37,054 nt of DNA from Syntrophaceae bacterium UBA5619 (GCA_002424545.1 DIKL01000054.1:178-37231), one strand, 5' to 3'; numbered from the stretch's first letter, positions 15,126-23,541 are shown. Notes: generated by a model not told the origin, from the letters alone. Made by a program: numbers and translations.

Positions 15126-16283
15126 TTATCTTCCGCGGGCGATCGAGCGGAGCGCATCGAGGGCATGATCGATCTCCGCGGCCGTATTGAAGAAGTTGAA
15201 ACCGAACCGGACGGTCCCCTGCGGGAACGTCCCGATCGTCCGGTGGGCGGCGGGAGCGCAGTGGAGCCCCGGACGCGACAGAATCGAGAACCGCTCCTCC
15301 AGTTCCATGGCGACCTCCGACGGCATCCGGCCCCTGATGTTGAAGGAGACCACCGCCGTCCGGCGTGAAGGGTCGTCCGGACCATAGAGGATTGCCTCCG
15401 AAAGTCCCATCAAACCGTTGAGGAACCGGCCCGTCAATTCCTCCTCGTGACGGCGGATCGTCTCGATCCCCCGGGCGCGGATCCAGGCGACCCCGGCGCA
15501 AAGACCTGCGAGACCCACGGTGTTCGGCGTGCCCGCCTCGTATTTGTCCGGAAGAAAATCGGGCTGTTCCTCGAATTCGGAACGGCTCCCCGTTCCCCCC
15601 GCCATCAACGGAGGGATACTTTCCTCCAACCCCTCCCGGATGTAAAGCCCGCCCGTTCCCGGCGGACCGAACAGTGATTTGTGGCCCGAAAAGGCCAGAA
15701 GGTCGATCCCCATTTCGTTCACCCGGATCGGGAAGGCCCCGGCGGTCTGCGCGGCGTCGACCAGCAGGAGGATGGCGTGCTCATGGGCGATCCGACCGGC
15801 TTCGACGATCGGCAGGAGCGTTCCCGTAACGTTTGCGGCGTGGGTGAGAACGACGGCCTTCGTGTTCCCGCGGACGGCCGACCGGATCGATTCGGGATCG
15901 AGTTCGCCCCGCAAGGAACAGGGAAGAACCGACAGCGCCACTCCCCCCTGTTCCAGCGCGCGAAGCGGCCGCATGACGGAATTGTGTTCCACGGAAGAGG
16001 TGATGACATGGTCGCCCGATTTCAGCAGGCCGCGGAGGGCAATGTTCAGCGCCTCGGTTGCATTCTTCGTGAAAACGATTCGCAGGGAATCCTCAACGCC
16101 GAAGAGTTCCGCGAGCGCCTCCCGCGTTTCCAGAACGATCCTTCCCGCCTCGATGGAAAGTCGGTGGCCGGAGCGGCCGGGACTGCCACCGATCCCGCAA
16201 AGATAGCGGAGCATGGCGGCCGGAACTTCCTCCGGCTTCGGCCGGGAGGTGGCCGCGTTATCGAAATAGACGATGTTTTTCAT
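15126..16283 (-). CDS. Class V aminotransferase, cysteine desulfurase-like (EF2568-type family)
   Basis: 385 aa. PLP-dependent fold type I enzyme of the NifS/SufS group: His100 stacks on PLP (SSVEHNS), Asp176 contacts the pyridine nitrogen, Lys202 forms the Schiff base (FSGHKSLFGPPGTG), and Cys342 in RPGLHCAPAAHRTIG is the candidate sulfur-accepting cysteine. The RPGLHCAP form is the mark of the EF2568-like subfamily rather than of IscS. The likely reaction is release of sulfur from cysteine (or selenium from selenocysteine); the acceptor is unknown. It starts 5 nt downstream of the RNase E/G gene, so they are probably cotranscribed. Confidence 0.9.
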   Translation of the reverse strand: MKNIVYFDNAATSRPKPEEVPAAMLRYLCGIGGSPGRSGHRLSIEAGRIVLETREALAELFGVEDSLRIVFTKNATEALNIALRGLLKSGDHVITSSVEHNSVMRPLRALEQGGVALSVLPCSLRGELDPESIRSAVRGNTKAVVLTHAANVTGTLLPIVEAGRIAHEHAILLLVDAAQTAGAFPIRVNEMGIDLLAFSGHKSLFGPPGTGGLYIREGLEESIPPLMAGGTGSRSEFEEQPDFLPDKYEAGTPNTVGLAGLCAGVAWIRARGIETIRRHEEELTGRFLNGLMGLSEAILYGPDDPSRRTAVVSFNIRGRMPSEVAMELEERFSILSRPGLHCAPAAHRTIGTFPQGTVRFGFNFFNTAAEIDHALDALRSIARGR

Positions 16284-16288
16284 GCCGG

Positions 16289-18370
16289 TCAGTCATCCAG
16301 GGCCTCGAACACCTTTTGGAGCCGGTGCAGGGGATCTTCGGGGATTCCGTTTGCCCTGGCCTTGGGAACCGCCGGCACGGCGGTACCATTGATCTTCGTC
16401 GCGGCGGGCTCGACGGCGGGCCGCGCCGGTTTAATCCGGACCGCTTCCTGCGGCGGCGGTTGAACGGGGGGGGCCGCTTCGGGAATCTGCGCCGAGGCCG
16501 GCGCCGCTTCCAATGACCTCTCTCCCGATGGTTTCCGGCGCCGACGGGATCGCCGGCGGGGTCTTTTCTTGGCCGTCTTGGGCAAAAGTTCCTGGCCCTC
16601 GATCGGCGTGTGCGTGTTTTCTCCGGGCTCTGCTTGATCGGATTCTTCTTTTTCTTCTTTGTCGGGTTTTTCTGCCCCGGCCGGTTCCTCCCCGGATGTC
16701 TTCTCCATGGGCGCAACGCTCCGCGGAGCGGCTCTCCGTTGCGATCCTCTCCCGGGCGCTCCCCTCTTCCGATCGTTGTTCCCCCGTTCGCCCGGCCGCG
16801 GGAGCTCCCCGGGCGCGGGCGATTCCGTTTCTCCGGTTTCCGGTTCATTCGCCACGGCCGGCCCCTCGGTTTCTTCCGAAACCTTCCGGGAACGATCGGC
16901 CGGCTCCGGCGCCGACGGCATTTCCCGCCGGATCGTCTCGATCCTCGACTCGTCCCAGCCCATATTGGGGCTTCCCGTGATATGAATGATCACATCGTAG
17001 TCGTTTTCCAGACGGTTGATCTCCGCCCGTTTCTGGTTCTGGAGGTAGTCGGCCACCTCGTGCGGAACATCGGTCCTGATCATGGAGAAGAGCCCCTTGA
17101 CGGCCTGGGTTTCGGTTTTCCGATAGGCGGTCAGCGCGGTGTATTCGAGGGAGGGCCGAACCCCCCGGCCCCGGCAGAAGGGACAAGGGGTGTAGCTGAT
17201 CTCCTGGATCGTCGACTGCTTCTTCTGGCGCGAGAGTTCCAGGATGCCGAATTTGGAGATGTGGGCAAGCTGAATTCTCGCCCGGTCCAGGCTCAAGGCC
17301 TTCTTGAAGGCCTTTTCGACCTCCGCGTTGTGCTTTGCGTCCATCATGTCGATGAAGTCGATGACGATGAGCCCTCCCAGGTCGCGCAGGCGGAGCTGGC
17401 GGGCGATCTCCTCCGCCGCCTCGGTGTTCGTCTGAAAGGCGGTTTCCTCGACGTTGCGCTTGTGCGAGCCGCGACCGGAGTTGACGTCGATCGTAATCAT
17501 CGCCTCCGTGGGGTTGATGATCAGATAACCGCCGGATTTCAGATCAACACGGTCCTGGTAGATGACACGGATCTGATCCTCGAGCTGGTACTTGTCGAAA
17601 AGAGGGGTTTTCTCCTTATCCAACTTGATCATCTTGAGATTTCTGGGGGCGACGGCCTTGCAGTAGGTCCTGACCTGACGGAACGTCTCCGGGTCGTCCA
17701 CCAGAATCTCCTCGATATCCGGGGTGAAGTAATCCCGAAGCGAACGGACCCCGAAGGCGCTTTCCTGATAAATCAGGGAAGGGGCCGCTGTTTCCGCGGC
17801 CCTCTTCCGGATCTCCTTCCAGAGACGGAAAAGATGCTGGTAGTCGCGGGCCAGCTCCTGTTTGGTCCGGTTCATCCCGGCCGTCCGGACGATGAAGCCG
17901 ATATCGTCCTCGGTTTTGATCTGTTCGACCAGTTCCTTGAGCCGCTTGCGGTCTTCCTCATCCTCGATCTTCCGGGAGATGCCGCTGCTCTCTTTGTTGG
18001 GCAAAAGCACCAGATATCTCCCCGGCAACGAGATGTAGGAGGTCAGCAGCGCGCCCTTGCGTTCGCTGACTTCCCGAAGGATCTGGACGAGAATCTCCTG
18101 GCCGGGCTTGAGCGTCGACTTCGCGCCCTCCGTGAAATAGTTCGCGCTGACGTCGCGCAGCGGAAGAAAGCCGTCCTTTCGGCCGCCGTAATTCACAAAG
18201 GCGGCCTGCAATCCCCGCTCCACCTTCATGACGATCCCCTTGTAGATGTTGCCGGTAATCGGTTCCCGCACGGCCATCTGGATATTGAATTCGACCAGTT
18301 TGCCGTCCTCCACGATCGCCATGCGTTTCTGTTCAAGGTGAACGGCGTTGATCAGCATCTGTTTCTTCAT
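16289..18370 (-). CDS. Ribonuclease E/G family protein with long disordered C-terminal tail
   Basis: 693 aa from the ATG at 18370 with AAAGGA upstream. An S1 RNA-binding domain lies at about 35-120, followed by the RNase H-like and DNase I-like catalytic parts. The metal-binding aspartates are Asp295 (TIDVNSG) and Asp338/Asp341 (VIDFIDMMD), and the zinc link is Cys396-x2-Cys399 (CPFCRGRG), which joins protomers. The body matches RNase G, a 5'-end-dependent endonuclease for mRNA and rRNA. Residues from about 480 to 693 form a low-complexity tail rich in Pro, Glu, Lys and Arg, with a basic patch RRRSRRRRK, comparable in position to the RNase E scaffold tail. It is therefore intermediate between RNase G and RNase E. 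Family certain; E versus G open. Confidence 0.93.
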   Translation of the reverse strand: MKKQMLINAVHLEQKRMAIVEDGKLVEFNIQMAVREPITGNIYKGIVMKVERGLQAAFVNYGGRKDGFLPLRDVSANYFTEGAKSTLKPGQEILVQILREVSERKGALLTSYISLPGRYLVLLPNKESSGISRKIEDEEDRKRLKELVEQIKTEDDIGFIVRTAGMNRTKQELARDYQHLFRLWKEIRKRAAETAAPSLIYQESAFGVRSLRDYFTPDIEEILVDDPETFRQVRTYCKAVAPRNLKMIKLDKEKTPLFDKYQLEDQIRVIYQDRVDLKSGGYLIINPTEAMITIDVNSGRGSHKRNVEETAFQTNTEAAEEIARQLRLRDLGGLIVIDFIDMMDAKHNAEVEKAFKKALSLDRARIQLAHISKFGILELSRQKKQSTIQEISYTPCPFCRGRGVRPSLEYTALTAYRKTETQAVKGLFSMIRTDVPHEVADYLQNQKRAEINRLENDYDVIIHITGSPNMGWDESRIETIRREMPSAPEPADRSRKVSEETEGPAVANEPETGETESPAPGELPRPGERGNNDRKRGAPGRGSQRRAAPRSVAPMEKTSGEEPAGAEKPDKEEKEESDQAEPGENTHTPIEGQELLPKTAKKRPRRRSRRRRKPSGERSLEAAPASAQIPEAAPPVQPPPQEAVRIKPARPAVEPAATKINGTAVPAVPKARANGIPEDPLHRLQKVFEALDD

Positions 18371-18381
18371 AAAAATCCTTT

Positions 18382-18990
18382 CTATTGGAAGGCGGATACA
18401 TCGCCTTTTCCGATTCGAATGACCTCCACCCCCTCGTCGAGCAGACTGACCACGCTCGACGGCGTCGCGGCAATGATCCCGCCGTCGATAATCATATCCA
18501 CCCGTCTTCCGAAGAGCTCCTCGATGATGCATGGGTCGCTGAGGAGTTCCCCTCCCCCGTCCTTGACGCTGGTGCTGATAACGGGAGAACCCATTTCGGC
18601 AACCAGGGCCTGACAGATCCGGTTGTCCGGAATCCGGATTCCGGTCGTCTGTCTCTTGGGGAGGATGATTTTCGGCACAACCCGCGAGGCATCGAGAATG
18701 AAGGTGTAGGGACCCGGCAGCAGACGTTTCATGATCTTGTAGGCATCATCGGAGACCCGCGCATAGCGGCTGATATCCTTAAGGTCGGCGCAGATGAAAC
18801 TGAGAGGCTGCTTCCGGTCCCGGCGTTGGATCTCGTAGATCCGCTCGATCCCTTTCTTGTTGAACAGATCGCACCCCATCCCGTAGACGGTATCGGTCGG
18901 ATAGATGACGATCCCTCCGCCACGGAGGATGTCCACAGCCTTTCGGATCAGCCGCATCTGGGGGTTCTGATTGTTGATCGCGACCAGCAT
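18382..18990 (-). CDS. YrdC/Sua5/YciO family protein (threonylcarbamoyl-AMP synthase-like)
   Basis: 202 aa, about the size of YciO. The YrdC fold is shown by GGGIVIYPTDTVYGMGCD at about residues 24-41, the nucleotide-contact residues near RRDRKQPLSFIC, and the core GPYTFILDAS, TTGIRIPDN and SPVISTSVKDGGG. True TsaC/Sua5 proteins make threonylcarbamoyl-AMP for tRNA t6A37; YciO relatives may be less active. No second Sua5-type gene is visible in the window. It is the first gene of the minus-strand group, 11 nt ahead of the RNase E/G gene, and both have RNA-related roles. Confidence 0.88.
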   Translation of the reverse strand: MLVAINNQNPQMRLIRKAVDILRGGGIVIYPTDTVYGMGCDLFNKKGIERIYEIQRRDRKQPLSFICADLKDISRYARVSDDAYKIMKRLLPGPYTFILDASRVVPKIILPKRQTTGIRIPDNRICQALVAEMGSPVISTSVKDGGGELLSDPCIIEELFGRRVDMIIDGGIIAATPSSVVSLLDEGVEVIRIGKGDVSAFQ

Positions 18991-19006
18991 ATCGTCCCTG
19001 CCCGAT

Positions 19007-19025
19007 ATCGGGAAACATTCCCGAT
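19007..19025. repeat. Inverted repeat upstream of the YciO-like gene
   Basis: ATCGGGAA (19007-19014) and TTCCCGAT (19018-19025) form an 8-bp stem with a 3-nt loop about 17 nt upstream of the start codon at 18990. There is no T-run, so it could be an operator or a 5' UTR stem. Confidence 0.45.
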
Positions 19026-19129
19026 TCTTGACATTGACGTTTATCAGAAACAGGGACGATGATCAATGAAAGATCTTGGTTCCGGAAAGATCCTCAAAAC
19101 CGGTTTTCCCGGCCGCGGCCTCCGGCATT

Positions 19130-20722
19130 TCAAGCTCGGTTGTTCTTGTTGACGTTGTCCTTGCTCAGCTTGTACTGGATGCTGTCCACGAGCGCCTGCC
19201 AGCTCGCCTCGATGATGTTTTCCGACACGCCGATGGTGCTCCACATCTCCTCCCCGTCCCGGGAATCGAGCAACACCTTGACCCTGGCCGCCGTCCCCTC
19301 GCTTCCCTCCACGATGCGGACCTTGAAATCGACCAGATAGACCTCGGCGATCTGGGGGTAGAACTTTACCAGGGCCTTCCGGAGGGCGTGGTCCAGGGCG
19401 TTGACGGGACCGTTTCCCTCCGCCGCGGTCAGTTCCACTTCGCTGCCGACCGAGATTTTAATCGTCGCCTGGCATAGAGACGGATTGTTTCGGGTCTTCC
19501 CGTTCGTCACGCTGAAACACTCGAGCGTGAAGGGCTCCTCAAAGGCGCCGGTGATCTTCTTCATCAGCAGAGAAAGGGAGCCGTCCGCCGCGTCGAACTG
19601 ATACCCCTGGTCTTCGAGCCGTTTGATCTCCCGGACGATTTTCCGGCTCAAGTCGTCGTTTCCCCCGAGATCGACGCCGAGCTCCTTTGCCTTCCAGTCG
19701 ATGGTGCTTTTCCCCGCGAGGTCGGAAACGAGGACGCGCTGGTGGTTGCCCACCTGCTCCGGCTGGATGTGTTCGTAGGCCTGGGGATTCTTGGCGACGG
19801 CGTTCACGTGGATCCCCCCCTTGTGGGCAAACGCGCTCGCGCCGACAAAAGGCCGGAAGGGCAGCGGTCTTACATTCGCGACTTCGCTTACGTAATAGGA
19901 GAGATTCGTAAGCTGGGACAGCGAGGCCTCCGGCAGGCACTTCCGGTCCATCTTGAGCTGGAGATTTCCGATGACGGAGGTCAAATCGGCGTTGCCGCAT
20001 CTCTCCCCGTAGCCGTTGACCGTTCCCTGAACCATCACCGCCCCCGCCTGAACGGCGGCAAGCGAGTTCGCCACGGCCAGGCCGCAATCGTTGTGCGCAT
20101 GGATGCCGAACCGGGCCGCGGGAACGGCGGCGGCGGCGGCAAGGACGGCTTCTGTCAGGACATGGGGCATGGTTCCGCCGTTGGTATCGCACAGCACAAT
20201 CCGATCCGCCCCGGCATCCGCGGCGATCTTCAGGGTTTCCAGAGCGTAGGCGGGATTGCGATGATACCCGTCGAAGAAATGCTCCGCGTCGAAGATCACC
20301 TCCTTGCCCCGGGTTTTCAGGTAACCGATCGACTCCCGGATCATGGCCAAATTCTCTTCGAGTGGAATTCCCAGAATCTCGGTGACGTGCAGATCCCAGC
20401 TCTTCCCGACAATGGCGACGGCCGGCGTTTCCGCCATGAGAAGCGTCCGGAGGTTCCCGCAGGCTTCGGGCCGGATACCCGGTTTTCGGGTGCTGCCGAA
20501 GGCGGTCAGACGAGCATGCCGGAACGTGATCCCCTTGGCCATCTCAAAAAAGCGGGCATCCTTGGGGTTGGATCCGGGCCACCCCCCCTCGATGTAGTGG
20601 AAACCCATCTCGTCGAGCCGCCGGGCGATCCGCATCTTCTCCTCGGCGGTAAAATTGATCTTCTCTCCCTGCGTGCCGTCCCTCAGGGTCGTATCGTAGA
20701 TAAAAACCTCCTGCTCTTCCAT
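19130..20722 (-). CDS. cimA: (R)-citramalate synthase
   Basis: 530 aa from the ATG at 20722, which has AGGAAGGG upstream; an in-frame ATG at 20791 falls inside the attenuator stem region and is not the start. The DRE-TIM barrel begins with YDTTLRDGTQGEKINF (catalytic Arg14, Asp15) and has the metal motif His208-x-His210-Asn-Asp. The C-terminal half carries the LeuA-type regulatory dimer domain. The opening and the length of about 525-530 residues match citramalate synthase better than 2-isopropylmalate synthase or NifV. It condenses pyruvate and acetyl-CoA to citramalate, the start of threonine-independent isoleucine synthesis. An Ile-rich leader and terminator upstream fit that role. Confidence 0.93.
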   Translation of the reverse strand: MEEQEVFIYDTTLRDGTQGEKINFTAEEKMRIARRLDEMGFHYIEGGWPGSNPKDARFFEMAKGITFRHARLTAFGSTRKPGIRPEACGNLRTLLMAETPAVAIVGKSWDLHVTEILGIPLEENLAMIRESIGYLKTRGKEVIFDAEHFFDGYHRNPAYALETLKIAADAGADRIVLCDTNGGTMPHVLTEAVLAAAAAVPAARFGIHAHNDCGLAVANSLAAVQAGAVMVQGTVNGYGERCGNADLTSVIGNLQLKMDRKCLPEASLSQLTNLSYYVSEVANVRPLPFRPFVGASAFAHKGGIHVNAVAKNPQAYEHIQPEQVGNHQRVLVSDLAGKSTIDWKAKELGVDLGGNDDLSRKIVREIKRLEDQGYQFDAADGSLSLLMKKITGAFEEPFTLECFSVTNGKTRNNPSLCQATIKISVGSEVELTAAEGNGPVNALDHALRKALVKFYPQIAEVYLVDFKVRIVEGSEGTAARVKVLLDSRDGEEMWSTIGVSENIIEASWQALVDSIQYKLSKDNVNKNNRA

Positions 20723-20784
20723 AATCCCTTCCTCGTCCTCTCCGGGGAAAATCCCCTCATGCCCAAACGGCATGAAAACCGGCG

Positions 20785-20826
20785 GAAACAAAAAATCCGT
20801 TATCGGATGAACCTGATAACGGATTT
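20785..20826 (-). terminator. Attenuator (intrinsic terminator) in the cimA leader
   Basis: On the minus strand the arm AAATCCGTTATC (20826-20815) pairs perfectly with GATAACGGATTT (20804-20793) around a 10-nt loop and runs into TTTTTTGTT. It lies between the Ile-rich leader peptide and cimA on the same strand, so it would stop cimA transcription prematurely. CCGATAA, which overlaps the 3' arm (20806-20800), is complementary to TTATCGG (20893-20887) and partly to TATCGG (20879-20874) in the leader, so competing folds are possible. Confidence 0.85.
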
Positions 20827-20855
20827 TGTCGCTTTCGCTTTCTTTTTTGGAAATA

Positions 20856-20933
20856 CTACCCTCCGCCCAGGTCCCGATATGCGGACCCGATAATTATGCC
20901 TCCCATGGCGATGATGGTATTTCCTGATCTCAT
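20856..20933 (-). CDS. Isoleucine-rich leader peptide of cimA (25 aa)
   Basis: ATG at 20933, TAG at 20858-20856. Of 25 codons, five are Ile: two adjacent (codons 7-8, TIIA) and three adjacent (codons 13-15, GGIIIGS), the latter using ATA, ATT and ATC. An AAAGG lies about 9 nt upstream of the ATG. A terminator follows 30 nt after the stop, then cimA. This is the arrangement of ribosome-mediated attenuation of branched-chain amino acid genes: scarce Ile-tRNA would stall the ribosome on the Ile run. The peptide itself probably has no further role. It is too short for routine gene callers. Confidence 0.8.
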   Translation of the reverse strand: MRSGNTIIAMGGIIIGSAYRDLGGG

Positions 20934-20957
20934 AATTGCCAGCCTTTCTTAGGTGGT

Positions 20958-20986
20958 TTCGTAAGTCTTTTCGGCGGATTTGTCAA
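20958..20986 (-). promoter_or_regulatory. Candidate promoter of the cimA leader transcript
   Basis: Minus-strand TTGACA (20986-20981), 17-nt spacer and TACGAA (20963-20958) as a weak -10. The start would fall about 20 nt before the leader ATG. A second TTGACA lies at 21000-20995. The -10 match is poor, so activation by a regulator or a different start is possible. Confidence 0.45.
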
Positions 20987-21009
20987 GCGGAAATTGTCAA
21001 CATGAATTC

Positions 21010-21038
21010 TTGACAAATTTTCGGCTGAATGTTACGGA
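21010..21038 (+). promoter_or_regulatory. Candidate promoter of the ugp-like cluster
   Basis: Plus-strand TTGACA (21010-21015), 17-nt spacer and TACGGA (21033-21038). It mirrors the cimA-side candidate: both begin TTGACAAAT and have TTACGRA at the -10. TTTGTCAAG (20979-20987) and CTTGACAAA (21009-21017) form a 9-bp inverted repeat spanning both -35 regions. The gap 20934-21136 contains no gene. Confidence 0.4.
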
Positions 21039-21136
21039 CCAGCAGCATTCTACGGAACCGCAAACCGTTCCAAAAAGAGTTGTGACAACCTGCTGTCGAT
21101 ACCGCCGGAAAAACCATACCATGGGGTGATCCTCGG

Positions 21137-22198
21137 ATGCAGATTACGCTGAGCAACATATCCAAAACCTGGGGTGTGGTCAAAGCGGTGGATCGTGTAA
21201 GCTGTACCGCCGACGCGAGTGAACTGCTGGTGATGCTGGGTCCTTCCGGATGCGGAAAATCCACCATCCTGCGCCTGATTGCCGGTCTCGAAACCCTGTC
21301 GGGGGGCGCCATCAGCATCGGAGGCCGGGATGTCTCCCGGCTGCCGCCCGCCGAACGCAGCATCTCCATGGTTTTCCAGTCCTATGCCCTGTTTCCCCAT
21401 CTGAACGTCGAGGAAAACATTGTTTTCGGCCTCAAGGTGCGCAAACTCGATCCGGCGGAGCGGAAACGCCGCATGGACCGCGTCGCGGAGCTCCTTGGGC
21501 TGGGGGAGTTGCTGCACCGTAAGCCGGCAGAGCTGTCGGGAGGCCAACGGCAGCGCGTCGCCCTGGGCCGGGCCATCGTCAGCGAAGCGCCGGTCTGCCT
21601 GATGGATGAACCCCTTTCCAACCTCGATGCCAAACTCCGTCACGAAATGCGTCGCGAGATCCGCTCTCTCCAGCAGCGCCTGGGAATCACGATGATCTAC
21701 GTCACCCACGACCAGATCGAGGCGATGACCATGGCCGACAAGATCGTTCTGCTCAACGCCGGCCGCGTCGAGCAGATCGCGACTCCCGAAGAGCTTTACT
21801 CCCGTCCGGCGACCCGCTTCACGGCCGGGTTCATCGGCACGCCGCCGATGAATCTGCTCTCCCTTCGCGATGCCGATGTGGCGGACTGGTTCCGGACCCA
21901 CCTGGCGGCGGGACTGAACGAGGGCTCCCTTCCCTCGTTGACACTGGGGGTGCGTCCCGAAATGATGCGCCCGGCCGATGAGGGCATTTCGGGCGAGGTG
22001 CTGGGTTTTGAATATCTTGGGGCGGACAGCCTCATCAGCTGCAGGATCGGCGGTTCCGAATGTATCGTTCGGCAGGAAGGCAAGGTGAACCTTGCCGCGG
22101 GGGATCGGATCCGCGTCAACTGGCCGGTCGCCGAGACCCATTTTTTCGAGACCGAGACCGGTCGGCGTTGGAAGTCACCCCATGCCGCAAAGGGCTGA
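21137..22198 (+). CDS. ABC importer ATPase, UgpC/MalK type
   Basis: 353 aa. Walker A GPSGCGKST (35-43), Q-loop Gln81 (MVFQSYALFPH), signature LSGGQRQR (133-140), Walker B VCLMDEP (153-159), D-loop SNLDAKLR and switch His191. A C-terminal TOBE/MOP-like regulatory domain starts at about residue 240. This is the energy subunit of a carbohydrate uptake class 1 transporter, acting at the inner membrane as a dimer. It is followed by a UgpB-like binding protein and two permeases, so it probably drives a glycerol-3-phosphate-, phosphodiester- or sugar-type importer. The ribosome site is weak. Confidence 0.93.
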   Translation: MQITLSNISKTWGVVKAVDRVSCTADASELLVMLGPSGCGKSTILRLIAGLETLSGGAISIGGRDVSRLPPAERSISMVFQSYALFPHLNVEENIVFGLKVRKLDPAERKRRMDRVAELLGLGELLHRKPAELSGGQRQRVALGRAIVSEAPVCLMDEPLSNLDAKLRHEMRREIRSLQQRLGITMIYVTHDQIEAMTMADKIVLLNAGRVEQIATPEELYSRPATRFTAGFIGTPPMNLLSLRDADVADWFRTHLAAGLNEGSLPSLTLGVRPEMMRPADEGISGEVLGFEYLGADSLISCRIGGSECIVRQEGKVNLAAGDRIRVNWPVAETHFFETETGRRWKSPHAAKG

Positions 22199-22243
22199 TC
22201 CGGCGACCCGGATCGAATGGAAATGACCTAAAGGAGGTGTCCC

Positions 22244-23536
22244 ATGAAAAAATCTTTGTCCGGAATGGTCCTTACGCTGTGCAGTCTGGCAATTCTGCTG
22301 TTGGGCGTCACGCCGGCCCAGGCCGCCGTCAACCTCAACATGTACTACCCGGTGGCCGTCGGCGGGCCGATCACCAAGGTCATCGACGATATGATTGCCG
22401 GTTTCGAAAAAGCCAACCCCGACATCAAGGTCAAGGCCGTCTACGCCGGCAACTACGACGACACCCGCGTGAAGGCCCTGGCCGCTCTCAAGGCGAACCA
22501 GCCGGTCCAGCTCAGCGTGCTCTTCTCCATCGACGTCTTCGAGCTGATCGACCAGGGCGTTATCGTCCCCTTCGATGATTTCGCCACCACCGCGGAGGAC
22601 AAGAAGTGGCTCGCCTCCTTCTACCCGGCCCTGATGGCGAACTCCAAGGCCAGGGGCAAGACTTGGGGAATTCCCTTCCAGCGCTCCACCATCGTGATGT
22701 ACCACAACAAGGATGCCTTCAAGGAAGCGGGGCTCGACCCGAACAAGCCGCCCGTAACCTGGAACGAGATGGTCGCCATGGCCCAGAAGCTGACCAAGAG
22801 GGACGCCGCGGGCAACGTGACCCGCTGGGGTCTCCACATCCCCTCCACGGGCTATGCCTACTGGATGTTCCAGGCGCTCTGCATCCAGAACGGTGAGGAG
22901 CTGATGAACCAGGACGGCAACAGGACCTACTTCGACAAGCCGGCGGTCGTCGAGGCCATGCAGTTCTGGCGCGACCTGGCCGTAAAGCACAAGGTGATGC
23001 CCGAGGGAACTATCGATTGGGGCACGTTGCGGCAGAAGTTCCTCGAGGGCGCCACGGCCATGATGTGGCACACCACGGGCAACCTCACCGCGGTCCGTGA
23101 CGGCGCGAAATTCAACTTCGGCGTGAGCATGCTGCCCGCCTCCAAGCGCCTCGGCTCCCCCACCGGCGGAGGCAATTTCTACATCTTCAAGAACGCCAAC
23201 GCCGAGGAGCGAAAGGCCGCCCTGAAATTCATCAAGTTCATGACCGAACCCGAGCTGACGGCCAAATGGTCCATCGCCACGGGCTACACGGCGACCCGGG
23301 CCGATGCCTATGAAACCGACGTGCTCAAGAAGTATGTCGCCGAATTCCCGGCCGCGGCCGTGGCACGCGACCAGTTCAAGTACGCGGTGGCCGAATTCGC
23401 CACCCACGAGAACGCACGGAACAAGAAATTCCTCGATGACGCGATCCAGAGCGTCCTAACCGGCGGCAAATCGGCCAAGGATGCCCTCACCGGCGCCCAG
23501 GGACAGGCCGAGCGGATACTGAAATCCTACCGTTAG
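22244..23536 (+). CDS. ABC importer substrate-binding protein, UgpB-like
   Basis: 430 aa, ATG preceded by a strong AAAGGAGGTG. A Sec signal peptide covers residues 1-27/28 (hydrophobic TLCSLAILLLGV, cleavage near AQA). The mature protein is a type 1 extracellular solute-binding protein. Segments such as YHNKDAFKEAGLDPNKPPVTWNEM and WHTTGNLTAVRDGAKFNFGVSMLP resemble UgpB, the glycerol-3-phosphate/glycerophosphodiester receptor, so a phosphorylated glycerol compound or a sugar is the likely ligand. It lies second in the cluster and is followed by a strong hairpin, which would favour its abundance over the permeases. Family firm, ligand inferred. Confidence 0.92.
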   Translation: MKKSLSGMVLTLCSLAILLLGVTPAQAAVNLNMYYPVAVGGPITKVIDDMIAGFEKANPDIKVKAVYAGNYDDTRVKALAALKANQPVQLSVLFSIDVFELIDQGVIVPFDDFATTAEDKKWLASFYPALMANSKARGKTWGIPFQRSTIVMYHNKDAFKEAGLDPNKPPVTWNEMVAMAQKLTKRDAAGNVTRWGLHIPSTGYAYWMFQALCIQNGEELMNQDGNRTYFDKPAVVEAMQFWRDLAVKHKVMPEGTIDWGTLRQKFLEGATAMMWHTTGNLTAVRDGAKFNFGVSMLPASKRLGSPTGGGNFYIFKNANAEERKAALKFIKFMTEPELTAKWSIATGYTATRADAYETDVLKKYVAEFPAAAVARDQFKYAVAEFATHENARNKKFLDDAIQSVLTGGKSAKDALTGAQGQAERILKSYR

Positions 23537-23541
23537 GCAAA

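Noticed and set aside
15070..15501. N-terminal extension of the lipoprotein hydrolase frame
   Set aside because: Overlaps the C-terminal part of the aminotransferase gene, and the signal peptide with ribosome site begins only at 15069.
16610..18613. 667-codon open frame on the plus strand
   Set aside because: Lies antisense to the RNase E/G gene, which has all catalytic motifs.
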